A stretch of 64,000 nucleotides of DNA. It comes from Tetracladium setigerum. Lineage: Eukaryota; Ascomycota; Leotiomycetes; Helotiales. Position numbers and translations under genes: made by a program. Of this stretch, positions 1-12,313 are shown piece by piece. The first letter of the stretch is position 1. Every line of letters begins with the position of its first letter. Below the pieces are notes generated by a model that did not search any database, was not told where the DNA came from, and saw only the letters and a program-made list of their open reading frames with translations. The stretch spans positions 868,001-932,000 of the forward strand of contig PZJY01000003.1 of the NCBI GenBank assembly GCA_031472005.1, written 5' to 3'.

Positions 1-853
1 GGCGCAGGTGTGCCACCAGAACTCGCAGACCCCAAACCCCTCTTCATCATCTTCCCCAAAATCCCCACCAGCTCGGCTGCATCCTCAAACATATCATCAT
101 CCATGCCCTCCTTAGCATTATAAACTTCCGCAATCGTCTTCTTAGCAAGATACCGAGACTGCTCCTTCTCGTGCAAACAATCATACAGGAAAGCTGCGAA
201 CTCCACTTTCACTGATAGGCGAAGTGGGTGAGAACCCCAGAGGAGCCTTTCGGCGAGCGTGCTAGCCTCATGGAAACATCGGAGGGCGGTGGGTCGGTAG
301 TCTTCTGCTGGGACGAGGAAGTTGGGTGCGAATTCCGGGGCGGTGGGGAGACTCCTCCAACAGGACCTCCTTCGAGTGCGTGCGTCGGCTGGACTGATCC
401 AGGGCGGAAGATGTCCTCGGGCTCTCCTCGATCTATGACTTTGCCTTTGTCGACCCGTGGGGATTTGAGGCCTGGAGGTGTGGAGATTTGCGTTCCTTTG
501 AGGCTGATGGCGGGATGATTGTGAAAGAGAACGTATAAGTGGTAGTAGCTGGCTCGGAGCTTATAGGATAGCACTTTCAGTTCGCCATAGTTGGCCACCA
601 TCGGTAGGACGTATTGCTCTAGTAACTTCAGTCCTTCTCTTGCGTACCAGATGATGCGGCAGTACAGGTCAACGGATTTGGTGTCTCGAGTTGTATCTAG
701 TCTTCGCAGCTTTCGTGCTCGGATGACGTATGGAGATAGCATGGTCAGGTTTCCAAAGATCTGATACAGCGATTTGGCGAGAAAGGGGTGGTCATCTTGG
801 ATATTGCGTGCGAAGAGTCCGAGGAACTTCATATCAACCTCAGAAGTAGCCAT
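1..853 (-). CDS. divergent 14-3-3-like protein, 3' end outside window, one-base frame break
   Basis: Starts at the ATG at 853 and runs off the left edge with no stop reached. The first frame gives an all-helical start (LFARNIQDDHPFLAKSLYQI) that reads like the first half of a 14-3-3 fold. A Pro-rich insertion follows (about residues 120-175). The frame then has to step back one base near the G4 run at 337-340, after which it reads APEFAPNFLVPAEDYRP, GSHPLRLSVKVEFAAFLYD and EDAAELVGILGKMMKRG. The HPLRLS..VEFAAFLYD block corresponds to the family HPIRLGLALNFSVFYYEI helix, and the last block to the terminal helix. I found no intron that would make this frame change. The Pro-rich insertion and weak similarity separate it from the highly conserved classical 14-3-3 proteins, so phosphopeptide binding is not assured. 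A real disruption cannot be excluded, but conserved sequence on both sides favours a sequencing deletion. Confidence 0.7.
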
Positions 854-3800
854 TGTAAATTACAGAGCACTCGGAGGTTCAAGTAGGAGAGACTGCTTCG
901 AAGAAGTGTTAGCAAGTAGGTTAGTTCTGAACAACTGAAGATACAAATGTACAGATTGTTGCATCAAGGAGCAACGTTGTTCACCACATCAAGTCATGAC
1001 CCAAGGAACACTTGATCGGAGAAGATGGCAGGAGGAAACAGTCCACTTACAGGGGCAAAGAAAAAGGAAAGACAGGCTATCCCAAATCCCTTGACATCCA
1101 GTTCCAGTTGTTGTTACGAGATCTTGCTCGGAGATGTTGTTGTTGTTGTTGAGTCGGGAAATTAAGTAGAGAGGTATTCGCGTCGAGACGTAGATTAAAA
1201 TAGACACCACCAAATGTGAATAATATCTTGAGAAGCGACTCTCCGAAACAAGATGACAAGTAAAGTGAATTGAAAAGCTTCAGTTCCGTGTGTGTAAGAT
1301 GCGAAAAGCCTGACTTTTGGGAGATGAAGGATTATAGTATATTAAATCGGGCGTCCCGAGTTATCCTAAGTGAGAGCGCCGATTGCTGCCAACCACGTCA
1401 GATCCCAAATTGCCCAAATGAGAGCCCAAATTGCCACTGGATTCGTCGACAGACTTCTGTCGCCCAATTGAAATTCACTGACCAGTATTAAATGATTAAA
1501 ATGTCGAGCGCGAATGGCAGTGACCTGGCAGCCAATGGAGGCCGAATTTGCGCGGCCACAGCCACTTGAATTTCAGCAATTGAGAGCCAGCGAGAACAGC
1601 GGCGAACCCTTTAATCCTTCGGACGATGGATAGGACGGCGCACAAAGCATTTCGAGTTCTCTCCCACGGGCCGCAATTCTACACCTGCGACAGAACAGAG
1701 GCAACAGGAGCCCTCCAAACGTTTCAGAGCGCGCAGGCTGGAATCTGGAGTTGGTGATGGTGTCGCGAAATGCCCCAGAAAATTCGAGTTGTGCAGAGGA
1801 ACGGGCCGGACCTCAATTGACGACCAGGAATGCACCGAGCACCGTTCCAAGCTTGCGAATCGACGAGGCAAATGATGATCGTCTGAGAGGAGGGAATTGC
1901 TGATCCCCACGATGAATGAGCGGATGACGGCGACGCGTCGAGTTCGAGATTTCAGTTGGTGTTTTCCGGCCTTTTTGCGCAATGGCGACCACCACAGACA
2001 GACAGCGACTCTCTCAAAATGGGCAGAAAGTGGAAGAAAAACAGAACAAGGTCAAGCAGAAAACAGGAAATTCTAGAGACAACGCAACTCTTGCACTACG
2101 CCCTGGGACCCGCCTCTCACACTTGAATCTCCTTCCTGCAATGCACCAAGCTCTGATCTGATGTACGAAGGCTGTCGGTGCAGCTGGATTGCATGCAAGC
2201 TACGTGGCAGCGGTCGAGGCGATGAGAACGACGTCGATGGGCGATTTGGGTGTCTGTAATTTGTTTACGCTGTCCACATCGGGCTTGACACAAGATCCAA
2301 ATGAGGCATCGCGGGAGACTCCACGCGACAGTTCATAGTTTCGCGCTGCCCAAAAAGAAAGTCTACAGCACCCGCAACACTCGCAGTACTCGCAACAAAC
2401 GCTCATTTCGACCTGCGACGGGTTTTGATACGATACATCTTAAATGCTGGTCCTAAAATCGCCGAGCGCTGCAGCTCTTCTGCAGCCTCGAACTCCTGGG
2501 TAGGGCTAAAACCCATCTCAGCATTCTGACTGGATAGCCCGCATTCCAGTCCCAAAGACATCAGTCTCCGATCATCCAATGGCCATTGAAAGAGAGCAGT
2601 ACGTCAGAAGAGGCATGAAGACTTGCATTGCAAGAGCAACGGTTATTACAACGTCTTTGGTCCAACCTCCTCTTTCAGAGAGTCGAGAATAGTAGAAGTG
2701 CCAGCGCATCAATGACCTCAAGAGAGAGATTCTGAAAAGAGAAGAGCACTTGGTCGCGAATATGCGGCCTCCCCCTTCTCTCTCACCTCTTCCGCACCAA
2801 GCTCCGAAGGGGGCTGGTCAAAAGAGACTGAATTGGCGGTGAAGAGCTCTCTCTCTCTCCTCGCTCCTGCATCGTGCATCCAGATCACGACCTCTACACG
2901 AAACATTGCAGGGGGATGAGGAATAGGAATAGCTTCCCTACTGTAGGATGCAAGCCGAAGTTGAGGGTGGTGTTCAAACTTGGTCATTGGAGGGAGGGAG
3001 AAATGAAGCAAGGTGACGGGGTTTGCAATGACGATGGATTTCAATGTTTAAGAAAGTTTCTCGAAAGAGGGTATTGGTATTCTTCACCGGAGCCATCAAG
3101 CAGTCTTGGCGGTGGGGTGCCCGTCTTTCGCTTGCTTGGAGATCGATCACAACGTCTGCTCAAATAATGCGCCTTGTCGTTGCCATCGAGGCATATTTCA
3201 ATTATCACTTTCGGTTCTGTGCGATGAAGGGACTTAAATATTTTAAAGTCTTACATTCGCCGTTACCGGCTTTAAAGAGATACCGCCTCTTCCTTTTTCT
3301 CACTCTGTTTCTTCTCTTTCCCGTCTTATCAACAGACGAGGCAAGCGCTCATAGGAGACGATCTACCTCTTCCGGATTCAATCTTCCATCAATCTAGAAA
3401 TTTTGTGTCCAATTTTACAATTAAATCCTACAAGAATTGGTTGATCTTTTTGTCATCTCAAACAATCATACTATCATCATCAGCACCTTGCCGCTCTTCC
3501 ATACCGACCTCAATACAGCTGTACCGAGGGAAATTCCTTCAATCTATTCAGCGACCGATTACCTCCCCTCTCTGTTTTAGGTCGCATATCTTTTCTCTTG
3601 GGTTGCTCCACGTTGGTATGACTACAGCAAACCACCTGCCAACTTAATGTTACACAATTAGCCTTACAATTCCATCAGTACCCATAATTTCTCCTCAACA
3701 ACGGTCAGTCACTTCCAGTAAACAACTTACACAGCCCAAGATCTACTGTTCGTTACATTGTAGGTCATTATGAAGAACGGATTACCTAAACCCGTTGAGT

Positions 3801-4401
3801 AAAGATTTGATTGCGTGTGTGCCTGGGCAGTGTATGAGATGTATGGCCTGTATGGTCTCAAGTGGGTATAGGAAACGGGGAGATTCAATCCCGAAACCAG
3901 CTGTTGGGAGGATGGCGGCAGAGAATCCGGGAGCGTGGAAGCGTGGAGGCTTCTCTGCGCGTACCTCTGACAAGGCGAGGATTGGGTTGACAACAAGATC
4001 GACTCGGGCACTGATACACAAAAATCATTTGGACGGCACTCTCAGAGTCACTGGTTGCCTCGTCTTATGAAGTTGATACTGTTGAGTTCAACAAGAACTG
4101 GTTGTATGTTAGTCACCGACTTTCGCGGTGTATTTTAATCGGCAGACTCGCCGTGGGAATTATGTCGATATCCTCTCTGCAGGACTCATTTCCCTACTTC
4201 AATATCAATAAATGCACAAAAGAATTTGTCAACTATTTTGTCACGGCTCTTGATCTTCGGTAGATTCGAAGTCAACGATACAAATACAACACAAACATCA
4301 CACCTCCCTTCAACTTCGCCAACCCATCCACTCATCTCTCGAGCCTCACATCACACTACACTACACCACACCCCTTCACCCCAGGAAAATCAAAACCAAA
4401 C
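854..4401. other. intergenic, no convincing gene
   Basis: About 3.5 kb with only short unrecognised ORFs on both strands. It holds a TTG/CAA microsatellite near 1137-1151, CT/AG-rich tracts around 2690-2870, and T/C-rich stretches. The part just above 853 is probably promoter and leader of the 14-3-3-like gene, and the pyrimidine-rich part before 4402 suits the promoter of the small gene that follows. I see no protein motif, RNA gene or transposon feature. Confidence 0.5.
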
Positions 4402-4719
4402 ATGTGCAAATACTACGCCCACACCTACACTTGTAAACACACCACCTACGCCCTTGGCAAATACTGCCACTCGGCAAATCTAATTCAATCACCGTGTTCT
4501 AAGAAACATATATGGCAGAAACTATCCATGGGAGAGGATTGTGAGAATTGTTCGGTGCCGCCTTTTAGAGGTGGTGATGTTGCTGGTGATGGGAAGGAGG
4601 CAGTGAAGGAGAGAGGGTCGGGAGGTGGAGAGAAGGGGAAGAGTAGTGGAGGGACGAGCGCTAGGAGTGTGAGGGTGGCACATGTTGGGGGGAGGGGGAG
4701 GAGGATCAAGAGGAGATGA
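4402..4719 (+). CDS. small cysteine-containing fungal protein, 105 aa
   Basis: Single exon from ATG 4402. The N-terminal half is Cys/His/Tyr-rich: it begins MCKYYAHTYTCKHTTYALGK, then has YCHSANLIQSPC and later GEDCENCSVP. The Cys pattern is C2, C11, C22, C32, C50, C53, which looks like a small zinc-knuckle-type arrangement. The C-terminal half is Gly/Ser/Arg/Lys-rich and ends in a basic cluster (GGRGRRIKRR). I recognise the MCKYYAHT..CKHT start as recurring in small hypothetical proteins of filamentous ascomycetes, but know no function. There is no signal peptide or membrane segment. It is preceded by a CA-rich leader (4290-4400), typical of fungal 5' UTRs. The basic tail suggests nucleic-acid or nuclear association, which is inference only. 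Confidence 0.65.
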   Translation: MCKYYAHTYTCKHTTYALGKYCHSANLIQSPCSKKHIWQKLSMGEDCENCSVPPFRGGDVAGDGKEAVKERGSGGGEKGKSSGGTSARSVRVAHVGGRGRRIKRR

Positions 4720-6060
4720 AATATGAAAGGGGAGGTGGATTAGGAGGATATAATGGGAGATAATGCTGGTGCGTTGAGGTGTCTGTCATTCTCGATGGAA
4801 ACGGGTTGACTTAGATGATTAAGGAGGAAGAGAGGTTGGATATTACTGTTTGGTACTTGCCATACTATCTGTCATGGCGATGTTGTTGGAGGAGGAGGAT
4901 GGAAACATGCGGCAATCAAGAGGCTCGACGCCTATTTGGAAATTGCATTTCAATGCAATCATCACACTGGGGTCAATTTGGTTCAATGAAAACTACTATT
5001 AACCTGTGAATTATGACTTGAATACGCTCTGCCGTACCCTCGGTGATGAGTGAGGTGGTCGAAGTTGTGATGTGTCTCATTTTCCCGGTAAATGATAATC
5101 CGTAAAAAGAATCGCGTTGAGATCTATCTACACAATTAAAAACACACAGATGCTATCAAATACTTGTACCCCACCCATAAATCCGCCTCTGCCAGCTTTC
5201 AGCTCGCGTCTTGACGCGTAAAGGTGAAGTTCGCATTCACCTAGCAACCATAAACACCTGGGCCAAGACACTGGCGAAGCTGCAACAGAGATATATAAAT
5301 TCAGATAAGCGGATCTGAATTCAACCTGACGGATACTTTAGTGAGAGCGTCGGCTTAAACACCACCCGATTAGCTTTATCGTAATAATAATGATCACCGT
5401 AGCGTAATGGAATTCCAAAATGATTGCACAGCCATTCCTGGACAGGGTTGCCACCAATAATGCGAGACTGTGCGGGGTGGACGCAGGTGCACCAGAAATG
5501 GTGATAACAGGGTCGTTGAAGTTGAAAATCACCAACGATTGCTCCCTATAGAAGCTACTAATCTGCTCTCCTCTTTTTTTTACAATTTTTGGGGATTGTT
5601 GTTAAGAGTGGAAGGGGAGGCTCGCTTAGATTTTTTTTTATTATGCGCACGGATCACGTCAAAATTCGCATATAATAGAATTCTGGCGGAACCGCAACTT
5701 CACGTCACTCACTTCCATGTTATTTAATTTTGATTCAAAAATAATAGATAGCTACTGCGCAGTACTTGGGGAATTATGATGTTATATGCGAGTTTCGTCG
5801 TATAAATCGAATCTCCGCATTTCTCGTCAAACTCAATAGACACTCTAACAGCGCCTCTGATCACCATATAAAAAGGTCTTCAGGCTACCGGACACAAAGT
5901 AGGATTCCCATATTTTGTTGGATTTAACTCTACAAATCAGATGAAATTACTGATAGATGCAAGAAGATCGCTCTGCTGTGGATAAATGGTTTGGTTTACA
6001 TTGATCTGGCACTGAGTTACGGGATACTTCCACCCCAGAATACACAACAGTCAATTGAGA
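4720..6060. other. intergenic
   Basis: Convergent gap between the small Cys protein and the 3' end of the amidase. It contains AT-rich stretches with T runs (5573-5582 and 5630-5640) and only short unrecognised ORFs. No gene, RNA or mobile element is supported. Confidence 0.5.
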
Positions 6061-7886
6061 TCATGATTTGTTCAATACCTGGTCAAGTAACTCAACATCT
6101 TTCAAGAGCTGAGCGTCGCCGAGTCTGGGACCAACGATCTGCAGAGCAACCGGCGCACCCGCCAATAGTTCAGGGTCATCTACAAATCATTAGCTAGTGG
6201 ATTTAGACAAGTCAACCCCAGAAAGCGAGACTTACACAGAGCATGATTTGCCTCATCCATCACATGCAACGCTTTGAAATCCAAGTCTTTTGGATCCTTC
6301 TTCGGATCAGCATGCGTGAAAGGAATGATGACAGCCGGATACTACACAATCTTCAGTTACAATTTCCTCGAGCAAAGATATGAAACTTACGTCAACAGCA
6401 TTCCAAGCAACAGTATAAATATCGCTCGTCCAATCACCAGGAAGAACAGCAGTATGGGGCCCAGCCGGGCAAAGAACAACATCAATCCCGGCCTCATTCC
6501 ATGCATCAAGCATTTTTTTCGCAACACCAAGTCGCTTTGCATTCAAAGCCCACGCTTCCTCTTGACTTTTTCGTGGAAGTTCCCAAAACCCGATTTTATG
6601 AACAGACTCGACGACAGGCTCACCTGCTCTCTCAAGCTCTCCCTTCGGATATGAGAGTGCATCAAGTGTGAAAAGCTCCTTGGTTAGTGATTTGATCTCG
6701 GTGAGGAAATCAGGAGGAGTGAAATCCTTGACTTCGAAACCTGCCGCGCGAAGCTTGGTGGCGGCCTCTGAGATTGCCCTGCGGATGGGAGGATGAGGGG
6801 TGATGCCACTGAGCTGGATTAAACCAACGACAGGTTCGCGATCTTTGGTTTCGATTTCTAGAACGCTTGGAATGACGGATGGGTCGATGAGCCAAGGTTT
6901 GGTGTCTCTAACAACTCGGGTGAGAAGAGTGAGATCACGGACAGATCTACTAAGCGGACCAGAAACAGCTGGAATACTAGTGTTTGTCCCAGCCCATCCA
7001 GAGAGTGAGTATCCTATCATGGGAAGGACGCCGAATGTTGGCTTGTAGCCATAAACACCATTGGCAGCAGCAGGGATTCTTTATTTTCTTAGCTCTGAGT
7101 TTTTGGTGAAAGACTACTTACCGAATAGATCCCCCAACATCTGTGCCAATACCCAACGGGGTACCGCCAAATGCCATGTTGGAGCCCTGTCATAAACATG
7201 TCAGAAAACTAATCTGGAAAATTGAAAGACACCCCTACCTCTCCTCCACTACTCCCACCACAAGTTAAATGACTGACAACCGGATTCTTTGTTTGCCCGA
7301 ACACATTATTATGGCTTTCAGCGACGAGCATGGTCTGGGGCACGTTGGTCTTGGCAATGATAACTGCTCCAGCCGCTTCAAGTAATAATGGTAGAGGCGA
7401 CGTAACAGTTGCTGGATCAAAGCATCTCGAAATATATCCGTTCGTGGAGTCATATCCCTTGAAGTGAAAGCATTCCTTGAAAGTCATAGGAAGGCCATGA
7501 AGAGGACCAACGACCTTACCAGTCCTCTGAAAATGCTCGTCTAGTTTCTTGGCTTTTTCGAGGGCATCGCTGAACATGAGCTCAGTGAGATTGTTGCATA
7601 GTTGCTGGCCAATTGCTGCGCGTTTGCAGAAGGCTGTAATAACTTGGATTGAACTGTATGTTCCGGCTGCGATAGCTGCGATGAGGGATGTGGCATCCTG
7701 TGTTGGTCCGGTGATTTCAAGTTCTTCTGGTGTAAGAATCCTACAAGAGATTGCAACGGCCCGTAAATCTCTTGTTCCTGCTGGTGGAAAATCCTCTGGC
7801 TTCAACTTCCACTCGGCAGGAATTCTGGCGTCCCTTTCTGCCCATTTGGCTGTTTGAATCTCTTGCCAATTTCGAGGCGGTGCCAT
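6061..7886 (-). CDS. amidase (amidase-signature family, acetamidase-like)
   Basis: Five exons: 7886-7239, 7186-7122, 7078-6391, 6341-6236, 6179-6061. All introns are GT-AG and 43-56 nt, and together they encode 541 aa, the usual length for fungal amidases. The catalytic elements are present: the Lys in GLPMTFKECFHFKG, the Gly/Ser loop GGSSGGEGSNMAFGG with the cis-Ser, and the nucleophile Ser in GIGTDVGGSIRIPAA. The family WN..DYPA signature is formed across the 6342-6390 intron (WNAVDYPAVIIPF), and the end reads GAPVALQIVGPRL. It should be a cytosolic enzyme hydrolysing carboxamides to acid and ammonia; the substrate cannot be read from sequence. No targeting signal is seen. The reading frame is intact throughout. 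Confidence 0.93.
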
Positions 7887-8970
7887 GATGCTTGATTGTC
7901 CTTGATATTGTTAAGTGAATGAGGATATCAAAGCCAAGAAGTGGCTGTAAGTTTTGACTGAACAATGAACGCTGAAAAGTTTATGAATGTAGAAATGAGA
8001 AGGCAATATCTTGTTGGGAAGTGTTTATATCTACTAATCCCACTCTTGGCATACCCCCCACAAACTGTCAAATAAGCGCCGAGCTCCGGTACTGTGAACA
8101 CTAGTTACGTGGTCTCCATCTGAAATTCTGCTCGCTTGTATATCAAATGCCTCCCTAGATTGCTCTTCGCTAAAAGCCTTGGGACAACAATCGGTGGAAC
8201 ACTAACCAACCTTCTAGGACTCGGACACAAGACTTCTCAGAGGTTTATTCTGCAAGAATAAAAGGAATGACTATCTGCTGTAAGTATGGAATCATACTTA
8301 AACGGAATTAACTTGCATGCTCAATAACTTTTGGTGCTCCCGCTGAAACTATCCCAAGTTTAATTAGTACTTACGCACGAGGATATCTATCATGGAAATA
8401 ATACTGCTACCTAAAGGGAATACTTAAAAATAAGCAAATTGTTGTGTATCGCAGAAGAACTTCTGTTTGTTAGGATTAAAGACCATGTCTTGCAGGGTAC
8501 AGTGAGGTTGAGGATATCACCTCTAGGCCGCGGTCTCACACATATTCCAGGGCTCGTCGAGATTAAAAGCCATCAATTCGGCGTAATGAGTGATAATATG
8601 GATTATGTATCCTTTCTGAAGGTTGCACTAAACATTTTGTAGTTGGGCTGACAATGGGGGATTGGCCATGCGAAGATCATCGATTGCGATGATGAATGTT
8701 TAAGTACTGAGCTGAATTGTGAGTGCGAGTGTGAGATTACCTCCTATACAGAGAGTAGTGTTGCAATTGTTGCATCAATTTTGAGTGTATTCTTGCAACT
8801 CAGTCGACGTTTAGATGCGAACGACAACTCGACGTCGTCGTCAAGGTACACACAGCGCCAAGACACATACTCACGCTAAACCTATCAGGTCATACTCCAT
8901 CTCAAAAACAAATACACCTACCTTCCTCAATACCAACTCCAAATTCGACAAACTCCAACCCAGTGACAAA
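7887..8970. promoter_or_regulatory. divergent intergenic region between amidase and Pop8-like gene
   Basis: The two flanking genes are transcribed away from each other, so this 1.1 kb must hold both promoters. It is AT-rich with no recognisable ORF; a 67-codon ORF at 8439-8642 has no motif. The open frame of the right-hand gene extends back to an ATG at 8815, so part of 8815-8970 may be coding if the longer start is used. No specific binding sites were identified. Confidence 0.5.
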
Positions 8971-9453
8971 ATGTCCTCAAACCCACCCCCGACCATGAAT
9001 ACAAGCACAAACAACAAAAAACGCTCACACTCACAATCCCAATTACACTCACAATCTCAAATCCAACCACAATCCGATTCTGAGAAAAAATCACATCCAA
9101 AACTCAAAGGTCTCACGCATAAAACCATAACAATATCTACGCCGCCATATACATACATATCTCTTACTCTCACATCCTCTCTCGCGCCTCTCACCACTTC
9201 TAATCAAACACCACAACTAGACGCCCTAACAGCACGAACGCACCTGACTTCTGCCCTCGTACAATTTTTAGGTTTGAGTGGCTCAGCGGTCTCAATTGAT
9301 ATTTTGAAGATCGAGGGGCCAGAAGTTTGGGTAAGGGTTCCCAGAGAGGATGCGGGGGTTTTTGTTGCGGCTGTTGGGGGATGGGTTGGTGGAGTGGCGG
9401 AGGTGGAGAGGAGAAGGTTGGGTGGAGGGTTGATGGGAGGGGGAATTGGTTGA
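8971..9453 (+). CDS. POP8: RNase P/MRP protein subunit Pop8-like
   Basis: Single exon. I chose ATG 8971 (MSSNPPPTMNTST), giving 160 aa; the frame is open to an upstream ATG at 8815, but the 52 extra residues are Thr/Arg-rich and look like leader. After a Ser/Gln-rich low-complexity region comes a compact alpha/beta domain: TITISTPPYTYISLTL, then LTSALVQFLGLSGSAVSIDI and KIEGPEVWVRVPREDAGVF, matching the Pop8 pattern of strand, helix, GxxGxAxxxDIL and WVRVPxxDxxxF. Pop8 is a small subunit of nuclear RNase P and RNase MRP, which process tRNA 5' ends and pre-rRNA. The Gly-rich tail is unremarkable. Assignment is from pattern recognition. Confidence 0.6.
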   Translation: MSSNPPPTMNTSTNNKKRSHSQSQLHSQSQIQPQSDSEKKSHPKLKGLTHKTITISTPPYTYISLTLTSSLAPLTTSNQTPQLDALTARTHLTSALVQFLGLSGSAVSIDILKIEGPEVWVRVPREDAGVFVAAVGGWVGGVAEVERRRLGGGLMGGGIG

Positions 9454-10171
9454 GTGGATTGGGGGGCGAGGGGAGTGTGTGGGATGAATGAGAGGGGGAA
9501 TGGCAGTGACTGATTGAGCATATGTGAACGTGGAATGAGAAAAGAAGAATTTTCTGTATCACGGAGCTGCAGGGTCCTATAATGGGAAATGCATGGGTGC
9601 GAGGAGGCGAAGAAGGAAAATGACTAGCGGAAATGGTAAAAGATGTGCTTGGGGGTTTTAGTGCACCTGGTTTTAGTGGGAGGAAGATCATGGGCGGTAG
9701 GAGACAGAAGGGGAGAGTAACTTGAAATTAGAAAGCAGGAGCAAATAGCTTTTGACTAGGGGTAGCAGTTCATTAGCAATAGGGAGCTCGAAGTCTGTGA
9801 GCCTTTTGAAACCGAGATTAACTCTGTTTGTAACTCTATATTATGGTGGCAATAGCCAGAGACGGCACTTGATTCAGTTGGGGAACTGACTGGGCAAGAT
9901 GGAAAGCGCCAGAAAACAGAATAGTAGCTCAGAAATTGAATTCATTCAATGGGTCGTAAATTACATAAGCCTGAGCTATTGTACAGTACATCGTCCAATT
10001 AATTTCATGTTTCATGTCTGTCGTTGTATTGTATCTTTTCTCCGGCAAAACGCCTGCTATCTCTCAAATTCAGTTCATTTTCCACCCGCGGAAATGCCAA
10101 GCTAAGAGTAAGGTATCCATCCATCCAGCCAAAATGCCAATCATTATCGTCCGAAGTATCGTGTCTCGTGT
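9454..10171. other. convergent intergenic / 3' UTRs
   Basis: The space between the converging Pop8-like and PP5 genes, presumably holding both 3' UTRs. It has no ORF with recognisable content; the longest open frame here (minus strand, 9200-9691) mostly lies antisense to the Pop8-like gene. Confidence 0.5.
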
Positions 10172-11858
10172 TTACATTGTTTGAGACATTAGACTGCTTC
10201 CTTGGTATGCCATAGGTCTGATATCAGGATGTGGTACTGCCTCGAATTTATTGAAGTTGAGCTCGTAATCAGGACCGATGTTGATGTAAGCACCCTTGTT
10301 CTCGGTGCTGTCGCAGTATCTCGGTGCAGAGAAGACTACACAAATTAAATTAGCATTTAAGAAAATGTGGGATTTTGAGGACATACCTGTGATTAATCTT
10401 CCATCATGTTCCTCCTCATAACCTTCCATTCGCACCTCATGGCTACGAATGATGGCCTTCAATCCGTTGTTGTCACAGAATCTCTTCGTGATATCTGGAC
10501 CAAATTGCATTCCTACACCTCGCTTGCTTGGCCCGCGACCAGGCTCGACCTGAGGATCAGTCCACAACATCTCCATCATCAAGCCTGATTGACCTGGCTG
10601 GCGTTGGTTGTGTCTATTAAGCTTTCGAATATCTTCTAGAGAAATCTTATCATCAGAGAAGAGTCCACCGTGGAGTACGAGATACTTCTTGCCAACCAAC
10701 GTGGCCAAAGGTAGCGCTGAGAAACTTTCTGAGAACAATTTGAACGTTCGCTCTATTCAATATTAGACAGTTGGTGTGCAGATGTAAGTATGAGGACTTG
10801 CCGTTGTATTTTGCTTTGCACTCGCCCTCGAAGCCATAAGCACGATTCATATCATCAGTCTCATGATTTCCTCGGTTTAGGAAGAATGAAGAGGGACGGA
10901 GCCACTTGTAGGCATACAAGAGGAGAGCAATCTCAGTTGACCACGATCCTCGGTCGACAAAATCACCGTTGAATAGGTACTGGTGCTTTTCAGTTGGATG
11001 TCCGTTGAGTCTGAATAATTCCATCAGATCGAAGAATTGTCCTGTATAGTTTCATTAGCCAGAGAAAAAGAACAACACTTGATTACTTACCATGGGTATC
11101 TCCACAGACAGTCAGTCTATGATCTGGCTCTATTTCCATCTCGACCATTGTTGGCTCATCGTACACAATCTTCTTGACCGCCAAGATGATCTGGTAGACA
11201 TATTTCTTGTGTAGTTTCTTTCCGTTCTTGAACCGATCCAACATATCGGTAATGAATTCTTCGGTCATCTCGCTTCCTAACACTGCTCCATCGTAACTCG
11301 CATCTATGGCCATAGCATCGATGTCCAAGCCTTCGGCAGCAGAGGGCTCGTCTCCAACCTCGATTGCCGCCAGGAAATCCGTTCTCTTCACAATCTTTTC
11401 GCATTCTGCCAACTTAAGTCTGGCATCTTTATCGTTGGGACTCTTCCTGACCACGGTTCTGAAATCCTTTAGAGCGTCTCGAGGTTTTAAAATCGCAGTA
11501 TAAGCGACAGCTCTTCGGTAGTATGCCTGTTGATGGTCAGTTCGAGGCGCACAGACTCGGAGACCAGTTGGCGCACCTTGACGAAGTTGGGATCAAGCTC
11601 AATAGCCTTTGTGGCATCTGCAATCGCGTAACCGTATGCTTCTGATTTGATATTTGCCTTGTTCGAGGTCAGTCACACGAGCATGTTGGACTGACAGAAA
11701 GAATTTACCTGCGCTCTGTTCGAAAAGTAGGCGGGAACCTTGTCGTCCAACTCAATAGCTTTCGTGTAAAAATCTATCGCCGTTGGCCAGTCATGAGCAG
11801 CAAAAGCTGTGTTCCCTTCATTCTTCAAAGCGACTGCCTTCTCTTGGGGGGAGGCCAT
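10172..11858 (-). CDS. PPT1: serine/threonine protein phosphatase 5 (TPR-PP5)
   Basis: Six exons: 11858-11709, 11657-11577, 11526-11091, 11041-10802, 10752-10387, 10335-10172; 478 aa, normal for PP5. N-terminal TPR helices (EKAVALKNEGNTAFAAHDW, KAIELDPNFVKAYYRRA) occupy about residues 5-110. The PPP catalytic domain has GDTHG (rebuilt across the 11042-11090 intron), GDFVDRG, FLNRGNHE, MLWTDPQ and VFSAPRYCD, giving the metal and phosphate ligands. PP5 is usually held inactive by its TPR domain and activated through Hsp90. The intron 10753-10801 has a GC donor (AACG then GCAAGT), the only noncanonical one here. The start context and intact frame are good. The gene is divergent from ESS2 with about 455 bp between start codons. 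Confidence 0.95.
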
Positions 11859-12313
11859 GATGGAGGGGAGGAGTGGCGACTCGATCTCACTGTGTTAAGG
11901 GGCGAAATAAAGAATCGCAAACTGTTCGCAGGCTGCAATTGCTGTGCTTTATACTGGATATTTGTTCAGCCGAGACTGGGGAGTATAGAAAATATCGAGG
12001 TTTAAGACTCAGAATTCTCGATCTCTTTGAGGCTGCGATGCCCTTCAGGAAGCTTCCTTGCTCGGTTAGGTGGGGAATGATGCCCATTGGCCCGCCGGAG
12101 GCTGTGACTGGCTTGGCAGTCTAACCTTAGATCTAGAGATAAGATCAATCACATCCCAGGCTCTTTCTTGCATAAACAACTAATATCACCCCACCATCAT
12201 CACCACTACTGTCTTAACGACAACTATCCTTGGATCCTCTCCTTCATTGAAGGTGTCTGCAAAAACAATACCCGCCCTCCAGCGCACTGAATTGCGCGAC
12301 TCTGGGACAAAGG
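11859..12313. promoter_or_regulatory. bidirectional promoter region PPT1 / ESS2
   Basis: 455 bp separate the two divergent start codons (11858 on minus, 12314 on plus). The region must contain both promoters and leaders. It is not notably AT-rich and contains no obvious TATA box next to either start. No individual elements can be assigned. Confidence 0.45.

Noticed and set aside
3727..4021. Two overlapping minus-strand ORFs of 79-94 codons
   Set aside because: No motif, no splice partner and no protein-like conservation cue.
9200..9691. 163-codon minus-strand ORF
   Set aside because: Mostly antisense to the Pop8-like gene with Pro/His/Ser-rich low-complexity content and no motif.
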